64,000 bases of DNA from VXYL01 sp965200375 (GCA_965200375.1 OZ241353.1:1860001-1924000); one strand, 5' to 3'. Counted from the stretch's first letter, positions 33,821-43,246 are shown. Numbers and translations are program-made. The notes: a model not told the origin generated them from the sequence alone.

Positions 33821-34449
33821 CGCAGCGCGGCCGCGGTGGCTACGGCGCGGCCAAGGACCACGGCCTCGGCCCCTTGCTCGCGGCTCGGCCGCCATCCCCC
33901 GAAACGGGCTCGCTCGGCGAGCAGCACCAGTCGCGCCAAGGGCCGCCGCCAGGGCGCGGTTCGGGTCCGCCTCGCCGTGGCCAGCACCTCGCGGTGGGTG
34001 GCCGCGGCGTCGACGGCGGTGCCGCCGTCTGCCAGCGCCGCCAAGGCCATGTTCAGAGCCGCGCCGGGCTGTTCCGCCGCCGGCAGCGACGCCAGATCGG
34101 ACCAGTCTCGTCTCGCCGGTGCCGCTGCGTCGCTGCGCCGCGGCCGCCAGCGGCGCCGGCCACGGCTGCCGGCGCGGCGTTGCCGAAGTTCGTTCGCCAG
34201 CAGCACCAGCGCCAGAACCACCATCGCCGCGATGGACAGCCGAGCTGCCACCGCCAAGGCTGAGTCCGGCACCTCCAGCAGCGCGTCCAGCCAGTCCTCC
34301 AGGAGGATGCCCTGATCGGCGAAGCGTTCGCGCAGCCAGCGCCAGGCCGCTTCGAGGAAGGATTCCTCCACCTCCGTGCCGAGGCCCAAGGTGCGCAGAA
34401 TCTCCTGCAGCTCCGCCGGATCCAGCCGTGGCGCGCCGGCCGGCCTCAT
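33817..34449 (-). CDS. DUF4129 domain protein
   Basis: This 210-residue protein has one central membrane helix (about 72-90, LSIAAMVVLALVLLANELRQ) followed by a basic linker and the DUF4129 domain near the C-terminus, including ALNMALAALA and THREVLATAR then RLVLLAERARFGG. DUF4129 occurs fused to transglutaminase-like proteins or alone in MoxR clusters. It starts inside the stop codon of the upstream membrane gene and ends inside the start codon of the DUF4350 gene. Confidence 0.85.
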   Translation of the reverse strand: MRPAGAPRLDPAELQEILRTLGLGTEVEESFLEAAWRWLRERFADQGILLEDWLDALLEVPDSALAVAARLSIAAMVVLALVLLANELRQRRAGSRGRRRWRPRRSDAAAPARRDWSDLASLPAAEQPGAALNMALAALADGGTAVDAAATHREVLATARRTRTAPWRRPLARLVLLAERARFGGWRPSREQGAEAVVLGRAVATAAALR

Positions 34450-35261
34450 GGTCCGGCGGCGTCGATGCGAGCCGCCAGATCGGCGCCCTTGCGCCGCACC
34501 TCCAGATCCCTGAGCGCAGCCAGCGAGACCGCGACCATGAAGGGCACGGTAATGCCGCTGCCGGCCGTCTCCACGGCGAACACCAGGGCATCCGGCGAGA
34601 CGTTGGCGAACCCGGCCGCCGCCCCAACCGAGGCGGCGGCAACGCCGATCAGCACCGTCGCCACCAAGGTGATGCAGTAGCCCACGGTCAACGTCGCCAC
34701 CGTGCGCCACCAGTGCCCGCGCACCAGCACGAAGCTGGCGCGCAGCGCCGCCACGCCGCCGATGTTCCTGGTGACGACCAGGCAGCCGGCGAAGTACCAG
34801 TAGACCAGCAGCACCATCGCGGCCACGACCGACGGCAGCAGCAGGGCGACGCCGAGGAACGCGGTCGTCATGGCGACGACGCCCGCCGCAGCCGCCGCGC
34901 CGACGCACAGCAGCAACGACAAGTAGCGGCGCAGCGCCCGCCGCAGCGCCTCCTGGATGGAGATGGGGCGCTCGGCCGCAAGCGCCGCCAGCCGGGCGGT
35001 CACGCCCAGGTACAGGTAGAGGCCGACAAGGCTGCCAGCCACCGCGAATGCCGCGCCCCACCCGGGCGGCTGCGGCACGAAGTCCCCAGCCAGAAGCCGC
35101 TCCAGCGTGTCGTCGAACAGGCGAAACGCACTCCCTGCCGCGCCTCCGGCCACTGCCAGCCCGAAGGCCCCGCGCCAGCCCGCCTTGAACAGCGCGAAGG
35201 CGGTGTCCAGAACGCCGCCGATGTCCTGCGGCGCAGTTGGCATCCGGTACATTGGCGGCAT
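34446..35261 (-). CDS. Polytopic membrane protein at the head of the MoxR operon
   Basis: This 271-residue protein has about six hydrophobic helices. The N-terminal APQDIGGVLDTAFALFKAGW motif and a central YWYFAGCLVVTRNIGGVAAL then RASFVLVRGHWWRTVATLTV resemble glycerophosphoryl diester phosphodiesterase membrane-domain proteins and related families of unknown function that start MoxR/DUF4129 operons. Four-base overlap with the DUF4129 gene supports operon membership. It is probably the first gene of the transcript; the gap to the YbdK-like gene is about 100 bp. Confidence 0.75.
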   Translation of the reverse strand: MPPMYRMPTAPQDIGGVLDTAFALFKAGWRGAFGLAVAGGAAGSAFRLFDDTLERLLAGDFVPQPPGWGAAFAVAGSLVGLYLYLGVTARLAALAAERPISIQEALRRALRRYLSLLLCVGAAAAAGVVAMTTAFLGVALLLPSVVAAMVLLVYWYFAGCLVVTRNIGGVAALRASFVLVRGHWWRTVATLTVGYCITLVATVLIGVAAASVGAAAGFANVSPDALVFAVETAGSGITVPFMVAVSLAALRDLEVRRKGADLAARIDAAGP

Positions 35262-35359
35262 CCCCAGAGGTTGCGGGAGCGTAGCCTAACTTGAGCCGCA
35301 GCCGGCCTGTTGTCGCTGCCAGCAGGACCTTTGAGCTGTCTGGCGCGACAGGACGCGCG

Positions 35360-36541
35360 TCAGCGCGAACCGCCAGCAGCATCGCCGGCCACTCCGGCGC
35401 GGGTGTCGGCGACGATCAGGTCGACCACCGCCCGCAGCGCCTCGGCGGCGTCGTCGCCCTCGAGGCGGCGCAGGCGGAAGTGGTCGAGCTGGCGATCGCC
35501 GCCGGTGCCTTCCCGCACGATCGCCCGCACCCGGGCCAGTTCGGCTTCGCAGCCCAAGGCGGCGGCGTCCGGAGCCAGTTCGTCCACCAGGCGGCCGGCG
35601 TAGTCGTCGATGTCCACCCGACCGCCGGCGGCGGTGTCGCCGAAGAACGCCAGCACCCCGTAGCGCGAGGCCAGCCAGCGGTTCTCGGCGATGAGTTCGG
35701 TGGGCGGCTCCGGCGGCAGCTCCCCGGCGGCGTCCCGGCGCAGCAGGCTGCGGATCAAGCAGCCGTACAGCGCGGCGATTGCGAGCGCATCCTCCATCGA
35801 AGCACACACGTCGCAGATGCGCAGTTCGACGGTGGGATAGCGGGCCGAGGGGCGGATGTCCCACCACAGCTCGCTGCCGTCGTCGATGAAGTCCAGGGCG
35901 CGATAGCGTTCCACCAGGGCGTCGTACTCGGCGCCGGAGCGCAGCGGCGGCGGCAGGTTGGTGCGCGGCAACGCCCCGATCAGGTTCAGCCGGTAGGACT
36001 TGAAGCCGGTCTCGCGGCCGGCGTTGAAGGGCGAGGACGTGGACAGCGCCAGCAGCAGCGGCAGATGGCCCCGCAGCGCCGTCATCACGCGAATGCGCGA
36101 GTCCTGATCGCCGAAGCCGGCGTGGATGTGCATGCCGCCCACCAGAAATCGGCGCACGCTCTCCTGGTAGGTGACTGCGAAGCGGGCGTAGCGCTCCCTC
36201 GCCGTCGGCGCCTGGGCGTGCCAGTGCGCGAACGGATGCGTCGCCGCGGCCATCACCACGGCGCCGCTTGCGGCTGCGGCGTCCACCACCAGCCGCCGGG
36301 TCTCGCGGAGCGCCTGGCGCAGATCCGCCACCGAACCGCACACGCGGGTGTTGGTCTCGATCTGCGAGCGCAGGAATTCCCGCACCACCTTGTGCGGTCC
36401 GGCGGCCCGCTCGCAGGCCTCGAAGATGGCCTCGTCCGGGCTCGCGATGAGGTCCCGGGTGCCGGGGTCGACGAGGAAGAACTCCTCCTCGACGCCCAGC
36501 GTGATCGCCTCTGGCGAGGCGCCGGCGGTCATGGCAGGCAT
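35360..36541 (-). CDS. YbdK-type carboxylate-amine ligase (GCS2 family)
   Basis: This 393-residue protein opens with ITLGVEEEFFLVDPGTRDL and contains VGGMHIHAGFGD, SYRLNLIGALPRTNLPP and WWDIRPSARYPTVELRICDV, which together define the YbdK branch of ATP-dependent glutamate-cysteine ligase-like enzymes. In E. coli, YbdK has weak glutamate-cysteine ligase activity. Related enzymes make gamma-glutamyl amides or act as other carboxylate-amine ligases. It is isolated from the flanking operons by gaps of about 100 bp on each side. Confidence 0.92.
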   Translation of the reverse strand: MPAMTAGASPEAITLGVEEEFFLVDPGTRDLIASPDEAIFEACERAAGPHKVVREFLRSQIETNTRVCGSVADLRQALRETRRLVVDAAAASGAVVMAAATHPFAHWHAQAPTARERYARFAVTYQESVRRFLVGGMHIHAGFGDQDSRIRVMTALRGHLPLLLALSTSSPFNAGRETGFKSYRLNLIGALPRTNLPPPLRSGAEYDALVERYRALDFIDDGSELWWDIRPSARYPTVELRICDVCASMEDALAIAALYGCLIRSLLRRDAAGELPPEPPTELIAENRWLASRYGVLAFFGDTAAGGRVDIDDYAGRLVDELAPDAAALGCEAELARVRAIVREGTGGDRQLDHFRLRRLEGDDAAEALRAVVDLIVADTRAGVAGDAAGGSR

Positions 36542-36661
36542 GCCAGTCGCCAGCCGCCAGGCGCGCCCGGCCGGGTCGCCGCGAACTGCTGGTCCATGCT
36601 TCGGGCTCCGTTCACCGCAGGCTGTCCATCCGCTGCCGCAGCTCGCCGCCGCCCAAGGCGC

Positions 36662-38359
36662 TCAGCAGGTCTCCATGCGCTGCACTTCAAGCTGCAGCGT
36701 CTCCACGCCGTCGTAGTCGTTGACCCCAAGCCGATAGACGGCGAGCACCTGCTCCCCGACCGGCCCCTGGTTGAAGGCGATGGCGTCCGTGATGCCGCCC
36801 TGCGGGTGCCGCAGCGCCAGCTTGCGGTGGCCGACGCCGACCTCGCGCTGGGCAACCACGCCGAAGGTGCCGTGGAACGTCGGCTCTTCGAATCCTTGCC
36901 CCCAAGGCCCGCAGGCCGCCACCTGCCGGGCGTTGTCGATGGCGAGGTCCTCCGGCGCCAGTTCGCCATCGGTCAGGCAGACGTCCGCCAGATCCCGGCT
37001 GCTCACCCGCTGCCGAACGGCGTCCGCGAAGGCGCGTTGGAAGCGCGGCAGCAGGGCGCGCTTGAGGCTCAGGCCAGCCGCCATGGCGTGGCCGCCGAAC
37101 CGCTCTACGAGGCCCGGCTGGCGGGCCGCGCAGTCCGCCAGCGCGTCGCGGATGTGCAGCCCGGGGATGGAGCGCGCCGAACCCTTCAGCAGCTCCGGTT
37201 CGGCCTCGCCGGCGTCCGCGAACGCGACCACCGGCCGGTGGTGGCGTTCGCGCATCCGTCCCGCGACGATGCCGACCACGCCCTGGTGCCATTCCGGGCG
37301 ATAGACGCAAATGGCCACGTCGTCGCCGGCTTCGCCGGTGTCGATCATGGCGGCGGCGTCTTCGTTCATGGCCCCTTCGATCTCGCGCCGCTGCTGATTC
37401 AAGCCGTCCAGCTCGAACGCCATCCTGCGCGCCCCTTCGAGGTCTTCCGCCAGCAGGCAGCGGATGCCCACCGCCATGTCCGCGAGCCGGCCGGCGGCGT
37501 TGAGGCGCGGGGCCAGGGCGAAGCCGATGTCCTTGGCGTCCAGTTTGGCAAGCGCCCGGCCGGCCACCTGCGCCAGCGCCTGCAACCCCGGACGGGTGCG
37601 GCCGGCGCGCATTCGGCGCAGGCCCTGGTGGACGAGAATGCGGTTGTTGCGGTCCAGCGGCACTACGTCCGCCACCGTGCCCACGGCAACGAGGTCCAGC
37701 CAGTCCGCCAGTTTGGGCATGGCGATGCCGCGCCGCTCGAAATGCCCCTCGGCCCGCAGCGCGCTGCGCACCGCGCTCATCACGTAGTAGGCCACGCCGA
37801 CGCCGGCCAGGTTGGAGCTGGGAAAGGCGGACCCGGGCAGATTGGGATTGACGATGGCGCATGCCGCCGGCAGCGCGTCGCCGGGCAGATGGTGGTCCGT
37901 GACGATCACGTCCACGCCGGCGGCCTGGGCCCGGGCCACGCCGTCCACGCTCGCCGTGCCGTTGTCCACGGTCACCACGACGGCGGGATCCTGCCGCAGG
38001 ACGACGTCGACGAACTCCGGCGTCAAGCCGTAGCCGAACAGAAAGCGGTTGGGTACGGCGAAGTCCACGTGTTCGGCGCCGAAGGCGCGCAGCGTGGAGA
38101 CGCACAGGGCCGATGCCGTGGCGCCATCGGCATCGAAATCGCCGGCGATCAGGATGCGCTCCCCGCCGGTCACAGCCGCCGCCAGCCGCGCCGCCGCGGC
38201 GTCGATTCCCGGCAGAGCCGCTGGCGATGCCAGCTCGGTCAGCGGCAATGCCAGCTCCGCCTCGGCGGTGACGCCCCGCGCCGCCAGCGCGTTGCGCAGG
38301 AACCGCGGCAGGGACCCGCCGAAGTCGCCGGCGCCTCCGGGCCTGGTTTCGATCTCCAC
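36662..38359 (-). CDS. recJ: Single-stranded-DNA-specific exonuclease RecJ
   Basis: RecJ degrades single-stranded DNA 5'-to-3' in recombination and mismatch repair. The 565-residue protein has motif I GDFDADGATASAL (about 73), VTVDNGT, the DHH motif VTDHHLPGD (about 160), LVAVGTVADVVPL and the DHHA1 motif GGHAMAAG, then an OB-fold C-terminus. The start is GTG. It is the last gene of the rpsP-to-recJ direction, 13 bp after hom. In Pseudomonas relatives thrC commonly sits between them. Confidence 0.96.
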   Translation of the reverse strand: MEIETRPGGAGDFGGSLPRFLRNALAARGVTAEAELALPLTELASPAALPGIDAAAARLAAAVTGGERILIAGDFDADGATASALCVSTLRAFGAEHVDFAVPNRFLFGYGLTPEFVDVVLRQDPAVVVTVDNGTASVDGVARAQAAGVDVIVTDHHLPGDALPAACAIVNPNLPGSAFPSSNLAGVGVAYYVMSAVRSALRAEGHFERRGIAMPKLADWLDLVAVGTVADVVPLDRNNRILVHQGLRRMRAGRTRPGLQALAQVAGRALAKLDAKDIGFALAPRLNAAGRLADMAVGIRCLLAEDLEGARRMAFELDGLNQQRREIEGAMNEDAAAMIDTGEAGDDVAICVYRPEWHQGVVGIVAGRMRERHHRPVVAFADAGEAEPELLKGSARSIPGLHIRDALADCAARQPGLVERFGGHAMAAGLSLKRALLPRFQRAFADAVRQRVSSRDLADVCLTDGELAPEDLAIDNARQVAACGPWGQGFEEPTFHGTFGVVAQREVGVGHRKLALRHPQGGITDAIAFNQGPVGEQVLAVYRLGVNDYDGVETLQLEVQRMETC

Positions 38360-38372
38360 GGCAGCCGGCCGT

Positions 38373-39674
38373 CTACGCGCCGCCGCTCGCCAGCGCCTCG
38401 ACGTCCACCACGCGCAGGCGGGTGATGGCGCCGACCACGCCGGCGAGCTGCCGGAGTTCCGCGACCGCCGTCTCCACGGCGTGTTCCGCCACTTCGTCGG
38501 TGAGAATCACGATGGGCACCCAGGGAGCGTCGGCGGCGCGGACCGCCGGCGGGCGCTGAATGACGGCTTCGATGGAGATCGCGTGGCGGCTGAGGACTTC
38601 GGCCACCTCGGCGAACACGCCCGGCTGGTCCACGGCGGGGATCTTGAGGTAGTGGGCGCAGCGCAGTTCGCCGATGCCGATGCGCCGCAGCTCGCGCTTG
38701 CCCGGGCGCGGCACGGGCAAGGCGCCCCGGGCCAGGGCGACGAGGTCCGCCACGACCGCGGAAGCGGTGGCCATGCCGCCGGCCCCAGGGCCGACGTACA
38801 GGGTCTGCCCGACCGCGCTACCGTTGATCAGCACCGCGTTCATGGCGCCGGAGACCTTGGCGATGAGCAGCGACTCCGGCACCAGGGCCGGATGGACGCG
38901 GGCTTCGATGCCGTCGGCGCGCAAGGCGGCGACGCCAAGGTGCTTGATCGCGTAGCCAAGCTCCCCGGCGTAGCGGATGTCCTCGAGGTCCACGCCGGCG
39001 ATCCCTTCCACATGCACGCCGGCGAGGTCGATGCCGGTGTCGAACGCCAGCGCGGCCAGCACCGCGACCTTCTGCGCGGCATCGATGCCGTCGACGTCGA
39101 AGGTCGGGTCCGCCTCGGCGTAGCCGAGCCGCTGGGCCTCCGAGAGCGCCTCCGCGAAACTGGAACCGTCCTGGGCCATCGCGGTGAGGATGTGGTTGGT
39201 TGTGCCGTTGACGATGCCGGCCAGCAGATCGACGGCGTTCGCCGCGAGTCCGGTGCGCAGCGCATTGATGACCGGTATGCCGCCGGCCACCGCGGCCTCG
39301 AAGCCGAGGCACAGATCCCGGCTGCTGGCCTTGGCGAACAGGGCATCGCCGCAGGCGGCGAGCAGCGCCTTGTTGGCGGTTATCAGGTGCTGGCCGGCGT
39401 CGAGGGTTCGTTCGGCCAGTGCCTTGGCGGCGCCGTCGCCGCCGATGAGTTCGAGAACGACGTCCACGTCGCTGGCCGCCAGCGAACCGAGATCGTGATC
39501 GAACGCGGCGCAGCCAAGGTCCACGCCGGGCTTGCGGGAACGGTTCGCCACCCGCAGCAGCTCGATGCGCCGCCCGGCGCGTTCGGCAATGGCGTCGGCG
39601 TCTTCCCGCAGCAGCCGGACCACGCTTGCGCCGACCGTGCCGAGGCCCGCCAGGCCCACTCGCAAGGCGGACAA
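38373..39674 (-). CDS. hom: Homoserine dehydrogenase
   Basis: Reduces aspartate semialdehyde to homoserine with NAD(P)H, the branch point for threonine and methionine. The 433-residue monofunctional form has the Rossmann motif VGLAGLGTVGASV (6-18), the catalytic region VNGTTNHILT, YAEADPTFDVDGIDAAQKVA, and a C-terminal ACT domain (YLKIPAVDQPGVFAEVAEVL) for threonine feedback control. It has no fused aspartate kinase. The start appears to be TTG at 39674, three bases after the dsbC stop. thrC is not beside it. Confidence 0.96.
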   Translation of the reverse strand: MSALRVGLAGLGTVGASVVRLLREDADAIAERAGRRIELLRVANRSRKPGVDLGCAAFDHDLGSLAASDVDVVLELIGGDGAAKALAERTLDAGQHLITANKALLAACGDALFAKASSRDLCLGFEAAVAGGIPVINALRTGLAANAVDLLAGIVNGTTNHILTAMAQDGSSFAEALSEAQRLGYAEADPTFDVDGIDAAQKVAVLAALAFDTGIDLAGVHVEGIAGVDLEDIRYAGELGYAIKHLGVAALRADGIEARVHPALVPESLLIAKVSGAMNAVLINGSAVGQTLYVGPGAGGMATASAVVADLVALARGALPVPRPGKRELRRIGIGELRCAHYLKIPAVDQPGVFAEVAEVLSRHAISIEAVIQRPPAVRAADAPWVPIVILTDEVAEHAVETAVAELRQLAGVVGAITRLRVVDVEALASGGA

Positions 39675-39677
39675 CGA

Positions 39678-40451
39678 TCAGATTCCGAGCAGTTCGGCGA
39701 GTTGGTCCGCAGCCACGAGTCCGGGCAGCAGCTGGCCGTCCGGCAGCAGGATGCTCGGCGTGCCGGTGATGCCGACCTCCTGGCCGAGGGCATGCTGTTC
39801 CGCCACTGGATTGATGCACTGCTTGGCGGGTATGTCTTCGCCGCGCTTGAGGGCCGTCAGCGCGGCGAGCCTGTCCTCGGCGCACCACGCCGAGACCATG
39901 TCGTCGTAGGTGGCGGAACCGACCCCGGCCCTCGGGTAGGCCAGATACCGCAGCTCGATGCCGAGGGCGTGGTACTCCGGGAGGCTGGTGTGCATCCGTC
40001 GGCAGTAGCCGCAGTCCGTGTCGGTGAACACCGCGACCGACGCCTTGGCGCCGTCGGCGGGCGTGAAGACGAGCATGTCCGAATCCGGCACCGCAGCGAC
40101 GAGCTGGCGGCGCTTGCCTTGGCGGCGCGCCTCGGTGATGCCCACCAGGCCGTCTTCCCGCAGTTCGTAGAGGTTGCCGGCCAGGAGGTGCCTGCCGTCG
40201 CTGGTGACGTACAGGTAGTCGCCGCCCTGCACTTCCACTTCGTAGAGGCCCGGCGCTGCCGAGGCGGCGACGGATTCCACCGCCAGCCCCGGGTCCAGCG
40301 CTTCCACCCGTTGCTTGATCTCGGTCTCGGAGAGCTCCGCCGCCACGGTCGGCAGCGCCCCGGCCAAGGCGATCGCGCCGGCGGCCCGCCATGCGCGGGG
40401 GACGCGGCGACGCGGCGACGGGCGCTTTGACGCACGCTGCACCGTTGGCAA
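39678..40451 (-). CDS. dsbC: Periplasmic thiol:disulfide isomerase DsbC
   Basis: DsbC corrects wrong disulfide bonds in the periplasm and is kept reduced by DsbD. The protein has a signal peptide ending near residue 38, the N-terminal dimerisation domain, and a thioredoxin fold with active site CGYC (147-150). It then has VGSATYDDMVSAWCAED and the cis-proline region GTPSILLPDG. The start seems to be TTG, with GTG four codons in as an alternative. The gap to hom is three bases, so the genes are cotranscribed. Confidence 0.94.
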   Translation of the reverse strand: MPTVQRASKRPSPRRRVPRAWRAAGAIALAGALPTVAAELSETEIKQRVEALDPGLAVESVAASAAPGLYEVEVQGGDYLYVTSDGRHLLAGNLYELREDGLVGITEARRQGKRRQLVAAVPDSDMLVFTPADGAKASVAVFTDTDCGYCRRMHTSLPEYHALGIELRYLAYPRAGVGSATYDDMVSAWCAEDRLAALTALKRGEDIPAKQCINPVAEQHALGQEVGITGTPSILLPDGQLLPGLVAADQLAELLGI

Positions 40452-40549
40452 CTCCGGCGGGCGGTTTGGGAAGCCGCCCTAGCTTATCAAGTCGCGCTGG
40501 CCTGCCGCTTCGGGATTTGCGGAGAGAGCGGCGAGACCTGGGCGGTCCG

Positions 40550-41437
40550 TCACCCCCGAGGGTGATGTTCGGCATGGACCCGCTTCAGGCGATCCCGGGC
40601 CACATGGGTGTAGATCTGCGTGCTGGAGAGGTCCGCGTGGCCGAGCATGAGTTGCACCGCCCGCAGATCCGCGCCGTGGTTCACCAGGTGCGTGGCGAAG
40701 GCATGGCGCAGCGTGTGCGGGGAGATCTCCCGCACAATGCCCGCCGCCGCGGCATAGCGCTTGATGGCGTGCCAGAAGGTCTGCCGGGTCATGGCCCTGG
40801 CGCGGTTGCTCGGGAACAGGGCGTCGCAGGGCCGGCCCTTGAGGATGCGCGGCCGGGCCAGCGCCAGGTAGCGCTCCACCCAACCGAGCGCCAGCTCGCC
40901 AACGGGCACCAGACGCTCCTTGCCGCCCTTGCCGAGCACCCGAACGACGCCGGCCCGCAGATTGACGGCCGCGAGCGTCAAGCCGACCAGCTCGCTCACC
41001 CGCAAGCCCGTGGCGTACAGGACCTCCAGCATCGTCCGATCCCGATAGCCGCCGGGGGCCGCCTCGGCATCGTCGCTGCGCGGCGCGCCCAGCAGGCGCT
41101 CCACCTCGGTTTCGGACAGCGAACCCGGCAGCGGCCGGCCCAAGAGCGGCGAGGACACGTTGGCGGTGGGATCCGCAACCGCGAGGCCGGCCTCCAGAGC
41201 ATGGCGATAGAACGCCCGAGCCGCGCAGAGGAATCGGGCCACGGTGCGCGGTGCGCGGCCAGCGGCCAGCCGGTCCGCCAGATACGCCTGCACGTCCGGG
41301 TCCGTGGCGGTGGCCAAAGGGCGTTCCAGCCAGGCCGCGAAGCCAGCCAAGTCGCGCCGATAGCCGTCCAGCGTGGCCCGGCTGAGGCCGCGCTCCAGCC
41401 ACAGGTGGTCCAAGTGGGCGTCGATGGCGCGGTCCAT
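40550..41437 (-). CDS. xerD: Tyrosine recombinase XerD
   Basis: XerD with XerC resolves chromosome dimers at dif. The 295-residue protein has the N-terminal SAM-like DNA-binding domain and a C-terminal catalytic domain. Arg146 (GLRVSEL), Lys173 (GKGGKERLVP), His241 and Arg244 (HTLRHAFATH), His267 (LGHADL) and nucleophile Tyr276 (YTHV) are all present. The order xerD-dsbC-hom is conserved in gammaproteobacteria, which supports XerD rather than an element integrase. Confidence 0.95.
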   Translation of the reverse strand: MDRAIDAHLDHLWLERGLSRATLDGYRRDLAGFAAWLERPLATATDPDVQAYLADRLAAGRAPRTVARFLCAARAFYRHALEAGLAVADPTANVSSPLLGRPLPGSLSETEVERLLGAPRSDDAEAAPGGYRDRTMLEVLYATGLRVSELVGLTLAAVNLRAGVVRVLGKGGKERLVPVGELALGWVERYLALARPRILKGRPCDALFPSNRARAMTRQTFWHAIKRYAAAAGIVREISPHTLRHAFATHLVNHGADLRAVQLMLGHADLSSTQIYTHVARDRLKRVHAEHHPRG

Positions 41438-41485
41438 CGCACGGCTCCTAAGATTAGGGTGCGCCGCCGCCCTGCTTTGAGACCC

Positions 41486-41836
41486 CTACACCTTCTCGCG
41501 GATGCGGGCCGCTCGTCCGCGCCGTTCGCGCAGGTAGTAGAGCTTGGCCTGGCGCACCGCGCCGCGCCTCTTCACGACGATGCCGGCGATGAGTGGACTG
41601 TGGGTCTGGAAGGTGCGCTCGACGCCGACGCCGTGGGAGATCTTGCGCACTGTGAAGGCCGAGTTGAGGCCCCGGTTGCGTTTGCCGATCACCACGCCCT
41701 CGAATGCCTGCAGCCGTTCCCGGGTGCCTTCCCGAACGCGGACTTCCACGGTCACCGTGTCTCCGGGCGAGAAGGACGGTATGTCCTGTCGCAACTGGCG
41801 GCTCTCCAACTCCTCGATCACGCTGTTGCCGTGCAT
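41486..41836 (-). CDS. rplS: Large-subunit ribosomal protein L19
   Basis: L19 sits at the 30S-50S interface. The protein has 116 residues with FSPGDTVTVEVRVREGTRER, RNRGLNSAFTVRKIS and TFQTHSPLIAGI, all typical. It is the last of the canonical rpsP-rimM-trmD-rplS operon. AGGAGGAAA is the ribosome-binding site. Length and context are normal. Confidence 0.98.
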   Translation of the reverse strand: MHGNSVIEELESRQLRQDIPSFSPGDTVTVEVRVREGTRERLQAFEGVVIGKRNRGLNSAFTVRKISHGVGVERTFQTHSPLIAGIVVKRRGAVRQAKLYYLRERRGRAARIREKV

Positions 41837-41884
41837 GCTTGTTTCCTCCTCCGGTCTTCTCTGGTGTGTGGTGGCGTCGGGCGG

Positions 41885-42634
41885 CTAGGGCGAGGGCGGG
41901 GCGCTCTCCGCCATGCATGCGGCCAGCAGCGCGCGGTCCTCGGGTGGCAAGGCGCGGTCCAGCAGCAGGCCCGGGCGCCGCCGCCAGGTGCGGCGCAGGG
42001 CCTCCCGGCGTCGCCACTTGGCTACCGCGCCGTGGTCCCCGGAGAGCAGCACCGCCGGCACCTGCCCCTCGGGGCGGCTCTCGGGCCGAGTGTAGTGCGG
42101 CCAATCCAGCAGGCCGTCCACATGGGACTCGGCCAGCGCCGACTCCGGGTTGCCGAGCACCCCCGGCAGCAGCCGAACCACCGCATCGACCACCACCAGC
42201 GCTGCCAGTTCGCCGCCGGACAGCACGTAGTCGCCGATGGAGATCTCCCGGTCCACGGCGCGGTCCACGAACCTCTCGTCGACGCCCTCGTAGCGCCCGG
42301 CCACCAGCGCGAAGCCCGGCAGCGCCGCCAACTCGGCCGCGGTGCGCTGGCAGAAACGCTCCCCTTGGGGCGTGAGATAGACGACCGGCGAGCCGTTCGG
42401 CAACGCCGCCCGGGCGGCGGCCACCGCATCGAGCAGCGGCGCGGCCATCATCACCATCCCCGGCCCGCCCCCGAAGGGCCTGTCGTCTACCGTGCTTCGG
42501 CTGTCGGCGGCGTAGTCCCTCGGGTCGTAGTGGCGGCAGGCCAGCCGGTCGCTGTTCGCGGCGCGGCCCACCACGCCGACGCGCAACGCCGCCTCGACGA
42601 GGGCCGGGAACAAGCTGACAACCGCTATCTGCAT
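41885..42634 (-). CDS. trmD: tRNA (guanine-37-N1) methyltransferase TrmD
   Basis: TrmD methylates G37 of tRNAs with SAM, which prevents +1 frameshifting. This 249-residue protein opens MQIAVVSLFP and has the trefoil-knot SAM site as VYLTPQGERF, RYEGVDERF and ISIGDYVLSGGE, then LPGVLGN. The C-terminal domain includes PHYTRPE. The ATG at 42634 is preferred; the open frame runs upstream into dispersed repeat copy B. It is separated from rimM by about 94 bp, longer than usual because of that repeat. Confidence 0.97.
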   Translation of the reverse strand: MQIAVVSLFPALVEAALRVGVVGRAANSDRLACRHYDPRDYAADSRSTVDDRPFGGGPGMVMMAAPLLDAVAAARAALPNGSPVVYLTPQGERFCQRTAAELAALPGFALVAGRYEGVDERFVDRAVDREISIGDYVLSGGELAALVVVDAVVRLLPGVLGNPESALAESHVDGLLDWPHYTRPESRPEGQVPAVLLSGDHGAVAKWRRREALRRTWRRRPGLLLDRALPPEDRALLAACMAESAPPSP

Positions 42635-42655
42635 GGGGCCCGGCCCTAGCGCCAA

Positions 42656-42734
42656 AGCCACATTGGGATGTGGACCAGATCGGCGCCCGCGCCGCCAGCC
42701 CATCCGTCATTGCGGTCGGGTTGGCCCATCAGCC
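42656..42734. repeat. ~78-bp dispersed repeat, copy B, at the rimM stop
   Basis: This copy aligns with 20006-20085 over its whole length. Its right end contains the rimM stop codon (minus strand TGA at 42731-42729), just as copy A contains the hydantoinase stop. It fills most of the rimM-trmD gap. Confidence 0.75.
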
Positions 42735-43232
42735 CCAGTCCGACTGCCAAGCCAGGACGATGCGGCCGGCCGACGTGTCGACGTCCGCGACGATCTCCCT
42801 GGTGAACGGAACCAGCCGTTCCTGCTCGCCGTCCGCCAGCACCAGCACGTCGTGGGCCGGCGTGGCGAACAGGCGCGCCACCTCCCCCAGCGGCTCGCCG
42901 CGCTCCGTGGCCGCGGCCAGGCCGATCAGGTCGCGCCAGTAGTACTCGCCCGGCTCGGCCGCAGGCAGGACGGAAGCGTCCACGCCCACCTCGGCGCCGC
43001 GCCAGGCGGCGGCTTCCCGGCTCTCGTAGCCAGCGACGCGAGCGACGAGGCCCTTGGCGTGGCTGCGGGTTTCCACCGCCAACGTCTCCCAATCCGCGGA
43101 TGCGCGGCGCAGCCGCCAGGGCCGGTAGCGCAGCACGTTGTCCGGCGGCTCGGTGAAGGGCCGCACATGCACCCAGCCATGGACGCCGAAGGGCCGGCCA
43201 AGGGACGCGATCACCACCATGCCCTCCGCCAT
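42729..43232 (-). CDS. rimM: Ribosome maturation factor RimM
   Basis: RimM helps assemble the 30S head near S19. The protein has 167 residues, with the N-terminal barrel GRPFGVHGWVHVRPFTEPP and the C-terminal PRC domain YYWRDLIGLA, then ending LVPFTREIVADVD. It lies between rpsP (14 bp upstream) and trmD, the canonical order. The stop codon lies within dispersed repeat copy B, so the last residues, SDWG, may have been shaped by it. Confidence 0.95.
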   Translation of the reverse strand: MAEGMVVIASLGRPFGVHGWVHVRPFTEPPDNVLRYRPWRLRRASADWETLAVETRSHAKGLVARVAGYESREAAAWRGAEVGVDASVLPAAEPGEYYWRDLIGLAAATERGEPLGEVARLFATPAHDVLVLADGEQERLVPFTREIVADVDTSAGRIVLAWQSDWG

Positions 43233-43246
43233 CGGCGGCGCGGGGC

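Noticed and set aside
40550..41437. Integrase of a mobile element
   Set aside because: Context (rplS and dsbC-hom neighbours) and normal length identify chromosomal XerD.
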